A stretch of DNA of 64,000 nucleotides, from assembly GCA_963703045.1 (NCBI GenBank), contig OY969782.1:1736001-1800000 (forward strand), in the 5' to 3' direction. The DNA is from Miltoncostaea sp963703045. Its GTDB lineage: Bacteria; Actinomycetota; Thermoleophilia; Miltoncostaeales; Miltoncostaeaceae. The notes beneath the pieces are model-generated. The model made no database searches. It saw nothing but the letters and a program-made list of their open reading frames with translations, and was not told where the DNA came from. This document shows positions 46,709 through 54,786 of this stretch, piece after piece. Both the position numbers and the translations under genes were made by a program. How positions within the stretch are numbered: position 1 is the stretch's first letter; every line of letters starts with the position of its first letter.

Positions 46709-46737
46709 GCACCGCCCCGGCCGCCGCCGGCCGCCGC

Positions 46738-47086
46738 CTGCTGCCGCTGGCCCTCATCGGGCTGACGGCCGGCCTCTTCGCGTCGCTGTTCGGCGTGGGC
46801 GGCGGCATCGTCATGGTGCCCCTGCTGATCGCGCTGCTGGCCTACGACGCCCGGGTCGCGACGGCCACGTCGCTGGCGGCGATCATCTTCACCGCCACGG
46901 TCGGCGCGATCACCCACGGCGCGCTCGGCAACGTCGAGTGGGTGACCGCGCTGCTGGTCGGCGTGCCCGCCATGGTCGGCGCTGAGCGCCGGCCTCGCGA
47001 TCAAGGAGCGGATCTCCTCGCGCGCCCTCACCTACGCCTTCGCGGCCCTGCTCGTGGCGGTCGCCGTGCGCATGGTGCTGTCGTGA
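46738..47086 (+). CDS. Half-size TSUP (TauE/SafE) membrane protein A (one frameshift)
   Basis: About 115 aa, one TauE/SafE repeat: IGLTAGLFASLFGVGGGIVMVPLLIAL, TATSLAAIIFTATVGAITHG, WVTALLVGVPAMVGA, then after a +1 shift near 46981 ALSAGLAIKERISSRALTYAFAALLVAVAVRMVLS. About four helices. No ATG/GTG start exists in frame before GTG 46795, which falls inside helix 1; CTG 46738 is only a guess. The TGA 47084-47086 overlaps GTG 47083 of the second half. Confidence 0.75.
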
Positions 47087-47553
47087 TCGTCCTCGAGGTC
47101 GCCCTGGTCATCCTGCTGGGCGTCGCCGCCGGCACCGTCGCCGGCCTCTTCGGCGTGGGCGGGGGCATCATCTTCGTGCCCACCCTCACGCTCGTGCTCG
47201 GCCTCGGTCAGCTCGAGGCCGAGGCGACCTCGCTGCTGGCCATCATCCCGGTGGCGGTGCTCGGGTCGTGGCGCCAGACCCGCACCGGGACGGTGCGGTG
47301 GCGCGACGCCGTCGTGATGGGCGGGGTGTCGGTGGTGACCGCGATCGCGGGCGCCCTGATCGCCGACGCGGCGCCCGAGCGCGCCCTGCGCGTCGGCTTC
47401 GCCGTGCTGCTGTGCGCGACCGCCGTCCAGCTCGTGCTGCGGACCCGTCGCGAGGATGCCCGGGCCCGCGGCGCGGCGGGCGCGGCGGGGCTCACGCCGC
47501 CAGCAACGCCTCGGCCGCCCCGCGGCAGGCCTCGAGGACGGGGGAGGCCATGA
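47083..47553 (+). CDS. Half-size TSUP (TauE/SafE) membrane protein B
   Basis: 156 aa, the second repeat: LGVAAGTVAGLFGVGGGIIFVPTLTLVLGL, EATSLLAIIPVAVLGSWRQTRTG, VSVVTAIAGALIADAAPE, LRVGFAVLLCATAVQLVLR. Same GVGGGI motif as protein A. Family members usually hold both repeats in one chain of about 250 aa; here they are coupled by GTGA overlap and probably form a heterodimer. The cargo of TSUP exporters is often sulfur- or carbon-oxyanion compounds; not assignable here. The last 20 codons overlap nuoN antisense. Confidence 0.82.
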   Translation: MIVLEVALVILLGVAAGTVAGLFGVGGGIIFVPTLTLVLGLGQLEAEATSLLAIIPVAVLGSWRQTRTGTVRWRDAVVMGGVSVVTAIAGALIADAAPERALRVGFAVLLCATAVQLVLRTRREDARARGAAGAAGLTPPATPRPPRGRPRGRGRP

Positions 47554-48950
47554 GCGTCAGCGCCACCACCGCGACGCCGGCGCCGACCGTCGCCAGGCCC
47601 ACCGGGCCGGGGATCGCGAGCACCTTGCGCGGCGCGCCCTCCGGCGACTCCGACCAGGTGACCGCGACGACCCGCAGGTAGTAGCCGAGGCTGACCATGC
47701 TGCCGGCGGCGCCCACGATCGCGAGCCAGGTCATGTCGGCCTCGACGGCCGACCCGAAGAGCAGGAACTTGCCGATGAAGCCGGACAGCGGCGGGAAGCC
47801 CGGCGAGCGAGAGCATCGCCACGGTCATGACCACGCCGATCACCGGACGCGCGCGGCCGTAGCCGGCCAGTGCGCCGATCGTGTCGCCGTCCTCCACCTC
47901 GCGCTCGCGGATGATCACGACGGCGAAGGCGGCGATCGTCATCGCGCCGTAGGCGAGCAGGTAGTAGACGACCGCCTCGGCACCGTCGATGCTGCCCGCG
48001 GCGACGCCGATCAGCAGGTAGCCGGCCTGGGCGATGCTCGAGTAGGCCAGCAGGCGCTTCATGTTGCTCTGCATCAGCGCGGCGACGTTGCCCACCACGA
48101 TGCTCGCGACCGCGAGCACCGCGATGGCGACCGACCAGTCGGGCTGCAGGTCGGGCATGCACGCCCGTGAACAGCCGCAGGAAGGCGGCGAAGGCGGCGG
48201 CCTTGACGGCGGTCGACATGAAGGCGGTGACCGTCGTGGGCGCGCCCTCGTAGACGTCGGGCGTCCACATGTGGAAGGGCGCCGCCGACGCCTTGAAGGC
48301 CAGTCCGCCCGCGATCAGCGCCATGGCGGCGACCACCAGCGGCTCGCCGGTGAACGAGGTGCCCGCGGAGCTGCTCGCCGATGCCGCTCAGGCTGGTGCG
48401 TGCCCGTGGCGCCGAACAGCAGCGCCAGGCCGTAGAGCAGGATCGACGCGCCGACGGCCCCGGCGATCAGGTACTTGAGCCCGCTCTCGAGCGAGCGCTC
48501 GCGCCACACCTCGAGGGCGCACAGCACGTAGAGGCTCACCGAGAGGATCTCGATGCCGAGGAAGATGCGTGACCAGGTCGCCGGCCCCGGCGACCAGCAT
48601 CATGCCGGCGGTCGAGACGAGGATGCAGCGTCACGTACTCGCCCGCGGCGGTCGACGGCGGCCGGCTCGCGCCAGGCGAGCAGGATCGTCACGAGCGCGG
48701 CCGACAGGAAGAGGATGTTGAGCAGCAGGCTGAAGCGGTCGGCGCGCAGGCCGCCGCCGAAGGCCTCCTGTCGGTCGCCCCACAGCACGACCGACATCAC
48801 GATCGCGGCGACGATGCCCGCCATGCCGACGAGGGCCGGGCCGTGGCGGCGCGCGATGCGCCCGGGCAGCAGCCCGACGCTCATCGCGGCGGTGGCGGTG
48901 CCCGCGGTGATCATCAGCGGGGTCGCCGCGACGACGTTGAGGCTGCTCAT
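47492..48950 (-). CDS. nuoN: NADH-quinone oxidoreductase subunit N (about seven frameshifts)
   Basis: Antiporter-like proton-pumping subunit. Conserved pieces appear in order but in changing frames: AGTATAAMSVGLLPGRIARR, MMLVAGAGDLVT, FLGIEILSVSLYVLCALEVWRERSLESGLKYLIAGAVGASILLYGLALLFGATG, MALIAGGLAFKASAAPFHMWTPDVYEGAPTTVTAFMSTAVKAAAFAAFLRLF, NMKRLLAYSSIAQAGYLL, VMTVAMLSLAG and GSMVSLGYYLRVV. Each break is removed by deleting one base (near 48652, 48628, 48568, 48399, 48371, 48159 and 47800). ATG 48950 overlaps nuoM (ATGA). No stop or missing segment otherwise; sequencing error is likely. Confidence 0.88.
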
Positions 48951-50539
48951 GGGGTCGCTCCCGCCGCGGGGGCCGGCACCTCGTCGCCCGGCAGGGGCAG
49001 CGCGAGCGCCGGCGGGTTGGCCGGGGGCTGGTAGCGGATCTGGTCCTCCGGACGGTCGGCGGCGATCTGCGCGCCCGCGATGGCGCGCTCCACGCTCGGC
49101 GTCGTGGCGTCCACGATGCCGCGCGGCCACAGGGCGATGACGAGCATGACCGCGACGAGCGGCAGCACCATCGCCAGGTCGCGCGCGCGCAGCTCGGCCT
49201 CGGCGCCGCGACCGCCGTGGGCGGGCCCGTTCATGCTGCTCTGGTAGAGCCGCAGCATGTAGACCGCGGCGTAGGCGATGCCGAGGCACGCCAGCACGGC
49301 GAGCCAGACGTGCTGGCGGAAGACCCCGGTCAGGATCAGGAACTCCCCGGCGAACGAGTTGGAGCCGGGGATCGCCAGCGAGGCCATCGCCACGATGAGG
49401 AAGATGCCGGTCAGGCGTGGCGCGCCGGCGGCCAGGCCGCCGATGCGGTCGATGCGGTCGTCGGGCGCGGCCCGGTTGATCACGCCCACGATGGCGAACG
49501 CGGCGGCCACGACCACGCCGTGGTTGACCATCTGCAGCACGGCGCCCTGCGACGCCTGGACGTCGAGCGCCACGATGCCGAGCACGATGAAGCCGAGGTG
49601 GGCGAGGCTCGAGTAGGCCACGAGCATCCGCATCGTCGGGGCGCGCCACGCGAGCAGCGACCCGTAGGCGATGCCCACGACCGCCAGCGCGCCGAGCGGC
49701 ACCGCCAGGCGCTCGGCGCCCACGGGGAAGGTCGGCAGCCCGATGCGCAGGAAGCCGTACACGCCGGCCTTGCTCATCACCGCCGCCAGCAGGCCCGTGA
49801 CCAGGATCGGCGCGGCCCGGTACGCCACCGGCAGCCAGGCGTGGAAGGGCCAGAGCGGCAGCTTGATGGCGAACGCGAGGGCGAATCCGAGGAACAGCCA
49901 GGTGCTCTGGGTGTCGGTGAAGGCGACGCCCGCCAGGTCGCGGATCGTGAAGGTGAACTGGCCGGTGATGTCCCGCGCCACGAACGCCGTGCTCAGGATC
50001 GCCACGAGCATCAGCAGCGAGCCGACCATCGTGTAGATGACGAACAGGTAGGTGGCCCGCCGCCGGCCCTCGCCGCCCCACATCCCGATGAGGAAGTAGA
50101 ACGGGATCAGCATGGCCTCCCAGAAGACGTAGAACAGCACCAGGTGGCCGGCCGCGAAGAGGCCGAGCAGCCCGGTCTCGGCCAGCAGCAGCATCGCGAG
50201 GTAGCCGCGGGGGCGCTCGGGCAGGCGCAGGCACGCGGCGACGATGGCCAGCGTGAAGATGCCGGCGGTCAGGGCGAGCAGCCACAGGGAGATGCCGTCC
50301 ACGCCGACGTCCCACGACAGGCCGACGCGCTCGGCCCAGCCGGTGTGGTCAACGTACTGCAGGTCGCCGCGGTCGCGGTCGAACAGGCCGACGAGGACGG
50401 CGACCATCACGAGGGTGCCGCCGGCGGCGAGCAGGGCGTGGATGCGCGCCTGCACGACCCCCCCGGGGCCGGCGGGGACCGCCAGCAGCGAGAGGGCGCC
50501 GAGCAGGGGCAGCAGCACGATCGCCGAGACCCAGGGCAT
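48947..50539 (-). CDS. nuoM: NADH-quinone oxidoreductase subunit M
   Basis: Proton-pumping antiporter-like subunit, 530 aa and intact. GLSWDVGVDGISLWLLALTAGIF, FYVFWEAMLIPFYFLIGMWGGEGRRRATYLFVIYTMVGSLLMLVAI (key Glu in WEAMLIP), LPLWPFHAWLPVAY (key Lys before it), MSKAGVYGFLRI, YSSLAHLGFIVLG, VNHGVVVAAAF. A Pro/Ala-rich C-terminal tail is unusual. One base separates it from nuoL. Confidence 0.96.
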   Translation of the reverse strand: MPWVSAIVLLPLLGALSLLAVPAGPGGVVQARIHALLAAGGTLVMVAVLVGLFDRDRGDLQYVDHTGWAERVGLSWDVGVDGISLWLLALTAGIFTLAIVAACLRLPERPRGYLAMLLLAETGLLGLFAAGHLVLFYVFWEAMLIPFYFLIGMWGGEGRRRATYLFVIYTMVGSLLMLVAILSTAFVARDITGQFTFTIRDLAGVAFTDTQSTWLFLGFALAFAIKLPLWPFHAWLPVAYRAAPILVTGLLAAVMSKAGVYGFLRIGLPTFPVGAERLAVPLGALAVVGIAYGSLLAWRAPTMRMLVAYSSLAHLGFIVLGIVALDVQASQGAVLQMVNHGVVVAAAFAIVGVINRAAPDDRIDRIGGLAAGAPRLTGIFLIVAMASLAIPGSNSFAGEFLILTGVFRQHVWLAVLACLGIAYAAVYMLRLYQSSMNGPAHGGRGAEAELRARDLAMVLPLVAVMLVIALWPRGIVDATTPSVERAIAGAQIAADRPEDQIRYQPPANPPALALPLPGDEVPAPAAGATP

Positions 50540-52444
50540 CTACCGCACCGCCAGGGCGAGCACGGCGCCGATGACGGCGACGCCCGCGATCATCGCGAAG
50601 GCGTACGAGCGCACGAGACCGGTCTGCAGGGACGAGAGCCCGCGCGCCGCCCCCACCACGACCGCGACCGCGCCCTCGACCGCGCCCTGCACGCCGACGC
50701 GCTCGACGCGGGCGGTGAGCACGTCACCGAGGTCGCGGCCGGGCTGCACGACGGCGCCCTCGATGGCGTCGTCGAACCGGTACTGGTCGTGCAGCACGCC
50801 GCGCACCGCCGGCGCCGGCAGCAGCCGCGTGCGCCGGCCGGGGTCGGCGACGAAGACCCAGTACGCGAGCGCGATGGCGCCGAGGGCCAGCACCACGCTG
50901 GCCACGCTGACGATCACCTCGCCGCCGACGCTCGCCTCGAGGCCGGGATCGGCGAGGAGCGCCGGCTCGAGCCACGTCTCGAGCGGATGCCAGGCGCCCG
51001 GCACCTGCAGCAGCCCGGCCACCGCGGCGAGCACCGCGAGGGTGGCGACCGGCGCCGACATGATCCAGCTCGGCGTGTGGGGGGCGTGCGCGTAGCCGCC
51101 CTCGGGCTCCGGGCCCCAGAAGGCCCGGAAGAACAGGCGGAACATGTAGAAGGCGGTCATGCCCGCGGCCGCGAGGCCGACGATGGCGAGCACGACGCCG
51201 AGGGTGCCCGCGTCGAGCGCGTGCGCGAGGATCTCGTCCTTGCTGAAGAAGCCCGAGAAGGGTGGGATGCCGGCGATCGCCAGGCAGCCGACCAGCACGG
51301 CGACGTGGGTCAGGCGCAGGTGGCGCCGCAGCCCGCCCATGCGGTCGAGGCTCTGCTCGCCGGCGAGGGCGTGGATGGCGATGCCCACGCCGAGGAAGAG
51401 CAGGGCCTTGAAGAAGGCGTGCGTGACCAGGTGGAACATCGAGCTGCCGTACGCGCCGAGCCCGGCGCCCATGATCATGTAGCCGATCTGGCTGACGGTG
51501 CTCCACGCGAGCACGCGCTTGATGTCCACCTGCACCAGGGCGATGGTGGCGGCCACGAAGAGCGTCACGGCGCCCGTGATGGCGACCAGGTCGCCGGCGT
51601 ACGGCGCCAGCTCGTAGAGCACGTTCGTGCGCACGATCATGTAGACGCCGGCCGTGACCATCGTCGCGGCGTGGATGAGGGCGCTGACCGGCGTCGGGCC
51701 CTCCATGGCGTCCGGCAGCCAGGTGTGCAGCGGGATCTGGGCGCTCTTGGCGGCGGCTCCGATGAACAGGAGCACCGCGACGGCCTCGGCGGCCCCCGAG
51801 CCCTGGCCGAGCCCGGCGGGCGCGGCGGCGAAGACCTCGAGGTAGTCCAGCGTGCCCAGCTCGCGCACGAGCAGGAACGCGGCGATGACCATGCCGATGT
51901 CGCCGATCACGTTCACCACGAACGCCTTCTTCGCGGCGGCGACCGCCGACGGGCGGTCGTAGTAGAAGCCGATCAGCAGGTACGAGGCGAGGCCGACGAG
52001 ACCCCAGCCCACGATGAGGAAGAAGAAGTTGGCGGCCTCGACGAGCAGGAGCATCGCGAAGAGGAAGAAGTTCATCTCGGCGAAGAAGCGCCGGTAGTCG
52101 CGGTCGTGCTCCATGTACTCGGTCGAGTACAGGACGATCAGCGAGCCCACCCCGGTGATGACCAGCATCATCACCACCGACAGCGGATCGACCAGCAGCG
52201 CGAGGTCGATGTCGAGGCCGACGGTGCGCACCCAGTTCCAGAGCGTCGTCACCTCGCCGCGCTCCTCGGCGTCGCGGCCGAGCATGGTGGCGAACACGAT
52301 CACGGTGAGCACGAAGGCGATCGCCGGCATGCCGACCCCGACCACGCGCGTGATGCGCCGGTCGGGCTCGCCGGGCCACAGCGACAGCACCACGCACCCG
52401 AGCAGGGGCAGGCCGAGGACGATCCAGGCGAGAGCGGCGATCAC
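50540..52444 (-). CDS. nuoL: NADH-quinone oxidoreductase subunit L
   Basis: Distal proton-pumping subunit with the long lateral helix, 634 aa and intact. LLVDPLSVVMMLVITGVGSLIVLYSTEYM, FAEMNFFLFAMLLLVEAANFFFLIVGWGLVGLASYLLIGFY, KSAQIPLHTWLPDAMEGPTPVSALIHAATMVTAGVY, RVLAWSTVSQIGYMIMGAGLGAY and IAGIPPFSGFFSKDEIL. nuoK lies 13 nt upstream. Confidence 0.96.
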   Translation of the reverse strand: MIAALAWIVLGLPLLGCVVLSLWPGEPDRRITRVVGVGMPAIAFVLTVIVFATMLGRDAEERGEVTTLWNWVRTVGLDIDLALLVDPLSVVMMLVITGVGSLIVLYSTEYMEHDRDYRRFFAEMNFFLFAMLLLVEAANFFFLIVGWGLVGLASYLLIGFYYDRPSAVAAAKKAFVVNVIGDIGMVIAAFLLVRELGTLDYLEVFAAAPAGLGQGSGAAEAVAVLLFIGAAAKSAQIPLHTWLPDAMEGPTPVSALIHAATMVTAGVYMIVRTNVLYELAPYAGDLVAITGAVTLFVAATIALVQVDIKRVLAWSTVSQIGYMIMGAGLGAYGSSMFHLVTHAFFKALLFLGVGIAIHALAGEQSLDRMGGLRRHLRLTHVAVLVGCLAIAGIPPFSGFFSKDEILAHALDAGTLGVVLAIVGLAAAGMTAFYMFRLFFRAFWGPEPEGGYAHAPHTPSWIMSAPVATLAVLAAVAGLLQVPGAWHPLETWLEPALLADPGLEASVGGEVIVSVASVVLALGAIALAYWVFVADPGRRTRLLPAPAVRGVLHDQYRFDDAIEGAVVQPGRDLGDVLTARVERVGVQGAVEGAVAVVVGAARGLSSLQTGLVRSYAFAMIAGVAVIGAVLALAVR

Positions 52445-52457
52445 GGGTGAGCCCCCA

Positions 52458-52784
52458 TCAGCCCTTCATCGAGGACATCTGGTCCACGTCGAGCGCGATG
52501 CGCTGGCGGAAGACGGCGACGACGAGACCGAGGCCGATCACGACCTCCGCGGCCGCCACGACCATCACGATCAGCGCGAACACCTGGCCCTCGCTCGTGT
52601 CCCAGTACCGGCTGAAGCCGACGAGGGCGAGGTTGGCCGAGTTGAGCATGAGCTCGACCGCGAGCAGCAGCAGGAGGGGGTTGCGGCGGATCATCACGCC
52701 CAGCAGCCCCAGCAGGAAGAGGCCTCCCGAGACCGCGAGGTAGCCGGCGAGCGGGACGCCCTCGGTGGTGGCGACGGCGTTCAT
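52458..52784 (-). CDS. nuoK: NADH-quinone oxidoreductase subunit K
   Basis: 108 aa, three helices: YLAVSGGLFLLGLLGVMIRRNPLLLLLAVELMLNSANLALVGF with the conserved buried Glu in AVELMLN, then VFALIVMVVAAAEVVIGLGLVVAVFR. ATG 52784 overlaps the nuoJ stop, which fixes the start. Confidence 0.95.
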   Translation of the reverse strand: MNAVATTEGVPLAGYLAVSGGLFLLGLLGVMIRRNPLLLLLAVELMLNSANLALVGFSRYWDTSEGQVFALIVMVVAAAEVVIGLGLVVAVFRQRIALDVDQMSSMKG

Positions 52785-53305
52785 CGCCCGCCCTCCGAGC
52801 GCACGGCGCGCTTGGCGAGCATCACGGCGCCGAGGGCGGCGACCAGCAGCGCCAGCGAGGTGGCCTCGAAGGCGACGAGGAAGGTGTCGATGAAGGAGCG
52901 CCCGATCGCCTCGGGGCTGCCGATGTCGCCCACCGGGGCGGGGTCGTCGGCGATGCCCGGCAGGTCGGTGGTCAGCAGCACGACCGTGCCCTGGATCGCC
53001 AGGCCGATGACCGCGAGCCACGCGAACACGGCGTAGCGCCCGAGCCGGTCGCCCATCTCCGCCACCGGTCTCTCGCCGAGGTAGGCGATCACGAACAGGA
53101 AGAGCACGACGATGGCGCCGGCGTAGACGATCACCTGGATCGCGGCGACGAACGGCGCCGCCATGAGCAGGAACAGCACCGCCACCGACAGCAGGGTGCC
53201 GATCAACGCCACCGTGGCCCGGAAGGGGCCCTTCAGCGTGATCACCAGGACGCCCGACGCGAGCGCCGACGCCGCGGCGATCGTGAAGACGATGCGCTCA
53301 CCCAC
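52781..53305 (-). CDS. nuoJ: NADH-quinone oxidoreductase subunit J
   Basis: 174 aa, five helices. RATVALIGTLLSVAVLFLLMAAPFVAAIQVIVYAGAIVVLFLFVIAYL holds the pi-bulge helix VIVYAGAIVVLF. ATG start; 19 nt downstream of nuoI. Confidence 0.94.
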   Translation of the reverse strand: MGERIVFTIAAASALASGVLVITLKGPFRATVALIGTLLSVAVLFLLMAAPFVAAIQVIVYAGAIVVLFLFVIAYLGERPVAEMGDRLGRYAVFAWLAVIGLAIQGTVVLLTTDLPGIADDPAPVGDIGSPEAIGRSFIDTFLVAFEATSLALLVAALGAVMLAKRAVRSEGGR

Positions 53306-53324
53306 GGTCGGCCACCCTACCCAC

Positions 53325-53780
53325 TTACGGCAGCTCCGACCGGACGGGGACCGGCTTCGGGTGCGGGGCCAGCAGCATGTCCTTCGTGTACAGCAGCGCG
53401 TCGCGCGAGCGCTCCGACATCTCGTACTCGTTCTCGAGCGTGATGGCGTCGAAGGGGCACGCGATCTCGCAGTAGCCGCAGAAGATGCAGCGGGCCATGT
53501 TGATCTCGTAGATGCGCGCGTAGCGCTCGCCCGACGACACCCGGTGCTCGGGCGTGTTCTCCTCGGCGACCACGCGGATGCAATCGGCCGGGCAGGCGGC
53601 GACGCAGAGCGAGCACCCGACGCACTTCTCGAGGCCGTTGTCGTGCGTCCACAGGCGGTGGCGCCCGCGGAAGCGCGGGAAGACGGGCGTCTTCTTCTCG
53701 GGGTAGCCGATGGTCTCGGGCTTGCGGAGCATCTGGCGGAACGTCACCGCGAAGCCCTTGAGCTGGTCGTCGAGTCCCAT
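53325..53780 (-). CDS. nuoI: NADH-quinone oxidoreductase subunit I
   Basis: Ferredoxin-like subunit with two 4Fe-4S clusters N6a/N6b: CVGCSLCVAACPADC and CIFCGYCEIACPFDAI. 151 aa, with YPEKKTPVFPRFRGRHRL before the clusters. Ends the electron wire toward quinone. Confidence 0.96.
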   Translation of the reverse strand: MGLDDQLKGFAVTFRQMLRKPETIGYPEKKTPVFPRFRGRHRLWTHDNGLEKCVGCSLCVAACPADCIRVVAEENTPEHRVSSGERYARIYEINMARCIFCGYCEIACPFDAITLENEYEMSERSRDALLYTKDMLLAPHPKPVPVRSELP

Positions 53781-53793
53781 GATCAGGTCTCCA

Positions 53794-54786
53794 TCAGTTG
53801 GCGAATCCGAGCGCGACCACGATCGCCGTCACGACCAGGTTGATCGTGGCCAACGGCAGCAGGACCTTCCAGCCCAGCTTCATCAGGCGGTCGTAGCGCA
53901 GCCGGGGCAGGGTCGCCCGCAGCCAGATGAACAGGAACAGCATGGCGGCGATCTTGATCGCCAGCCACACGACGCCCGGCAGCCACGGCCCCGCGAAGCC
54001 GCCCAGGAACAGCGTGGCCCCCAGCGCCGAGATGATGATCATGTTGATGTACTCGGCCAGGAAGAACATGGCGAACTTCAGGCCGCCGTACTCGGTGTGG
54101 TACCCGGCCACCAGCTCCGACTCGGCCTCGGGCATGTCGAACGGGGCGCGGTTGGTCTCGGCGACCGCCGCGATGAGGAAGATCGCGAAGCCGAGGGGCT
54201 GCACCAGCACGTACCAGACGGCGTCGCGCTGGGCGTTGACGATGTCCACGAGCGAGAGGCTCTGGGCCATCATCACCACGCCGATGATCGACAGGCCCAT
54301 CGCCACCTCGTACGACACGAGCTGGGCCGCCGTGCGCGCCGCGCCGAGCAGGCTGTACTTGTTGCCGCTGGCCCAGCCGCCCAGGATCAGCCCGTAGAAG
54401 CCGAGGCCGGAGAGGGCGAACAGGAAAAGCACGCCGATGTCGAGGTCGGCGCCCACCAGCGCGACGTCCTGGCCGAAGATCTCGATCGGGTCGCCGAACG
54501 GGATCACGGCCACCGCCGCGACGGCGGCGAACACCGAGATCATCGGGGCGATCTGGAAGAGGATCCGGTTGGCCCCGCGCGGGACGAAGTCCTCCTTGAA
54601 GATCAGCTTGACCACGTCGGCGAGCGGCTGCAGGTAGCCGATCGGACCCGCCCGGTTGGGTCCGTAGCGCGCCTGGAAGCGCCCGAGCAGCTTGCGCTCC
54701 CACAGCAGCGTGTAGGCGAACGCCGTCACGAGCACGAACACCACGACGGCGGCCTTGATCAGGATGACGAGGAACGGCTCGTCCAC
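53794..54786 (-). CDS. nuoH: NADH-quinone oxidoreductase subunit H
   Basis: Quinone-site membrane subunit, 330 aa. ERKLLGRFQARYGPNRAGPIGYLQPLADVVKLIFKEDF, SGLGFYGLILGGWASGNKYSLLGAARTAAQLVSYEVAMGL, ETNRAPFDMPEAESELVAGYHTEYGGLKFAMFFLAEY. GTG 54786 shares one base with the nuoG stop; other in-frame upstream codons belong to antisense shadows. Confidence 0.95.
   Translation of the reverse strand: MDEPFLVILIKAAVVVFVLVTAFAYTLLWERKLLGRFQARYGPNRAGPIGYLQPLADVVKLIFKEDFVPRGANRILFQIAPMISVFAAVAAVAVIPFGDPIEIFGQDVALVGADLDIGVLFLFALSGLGFYGLILGGWASGNKYSLLGAARTAAQLVSYEVAMGLSIIGVVMMAQSLSLVDIVNAQRDAVWYVLVQPLGFAIFLIAAVAETNRAPFDMPEAESELVAGYHTEYGGLKFAMFFLAEYINMIIISALGATLFLGGFAGPWLPGVVWLAIKIAAMLFLFIWLRATLPRLRYDRLMKLGWKVLLPLATINLVVTAIVVALGFAN

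Noticed and set aside
46795..47553. A single 252-aa TauE/SafE protein from GTG 46795
   Set aside because: The uninterrupted frame exists only because of the +1 shift near 46981; its middle is Arg-rich nonsense, and the corrected frame of the first half stops at 47086.
49217..52450. A 1077-aa open frame on the plus strand
   Set aside because: It is antisense to intact nuoM, nuoL and part of nuoK, has repetitive His/Asp/Arg/Gly composition and matches no family; it is a high-GC shadow.
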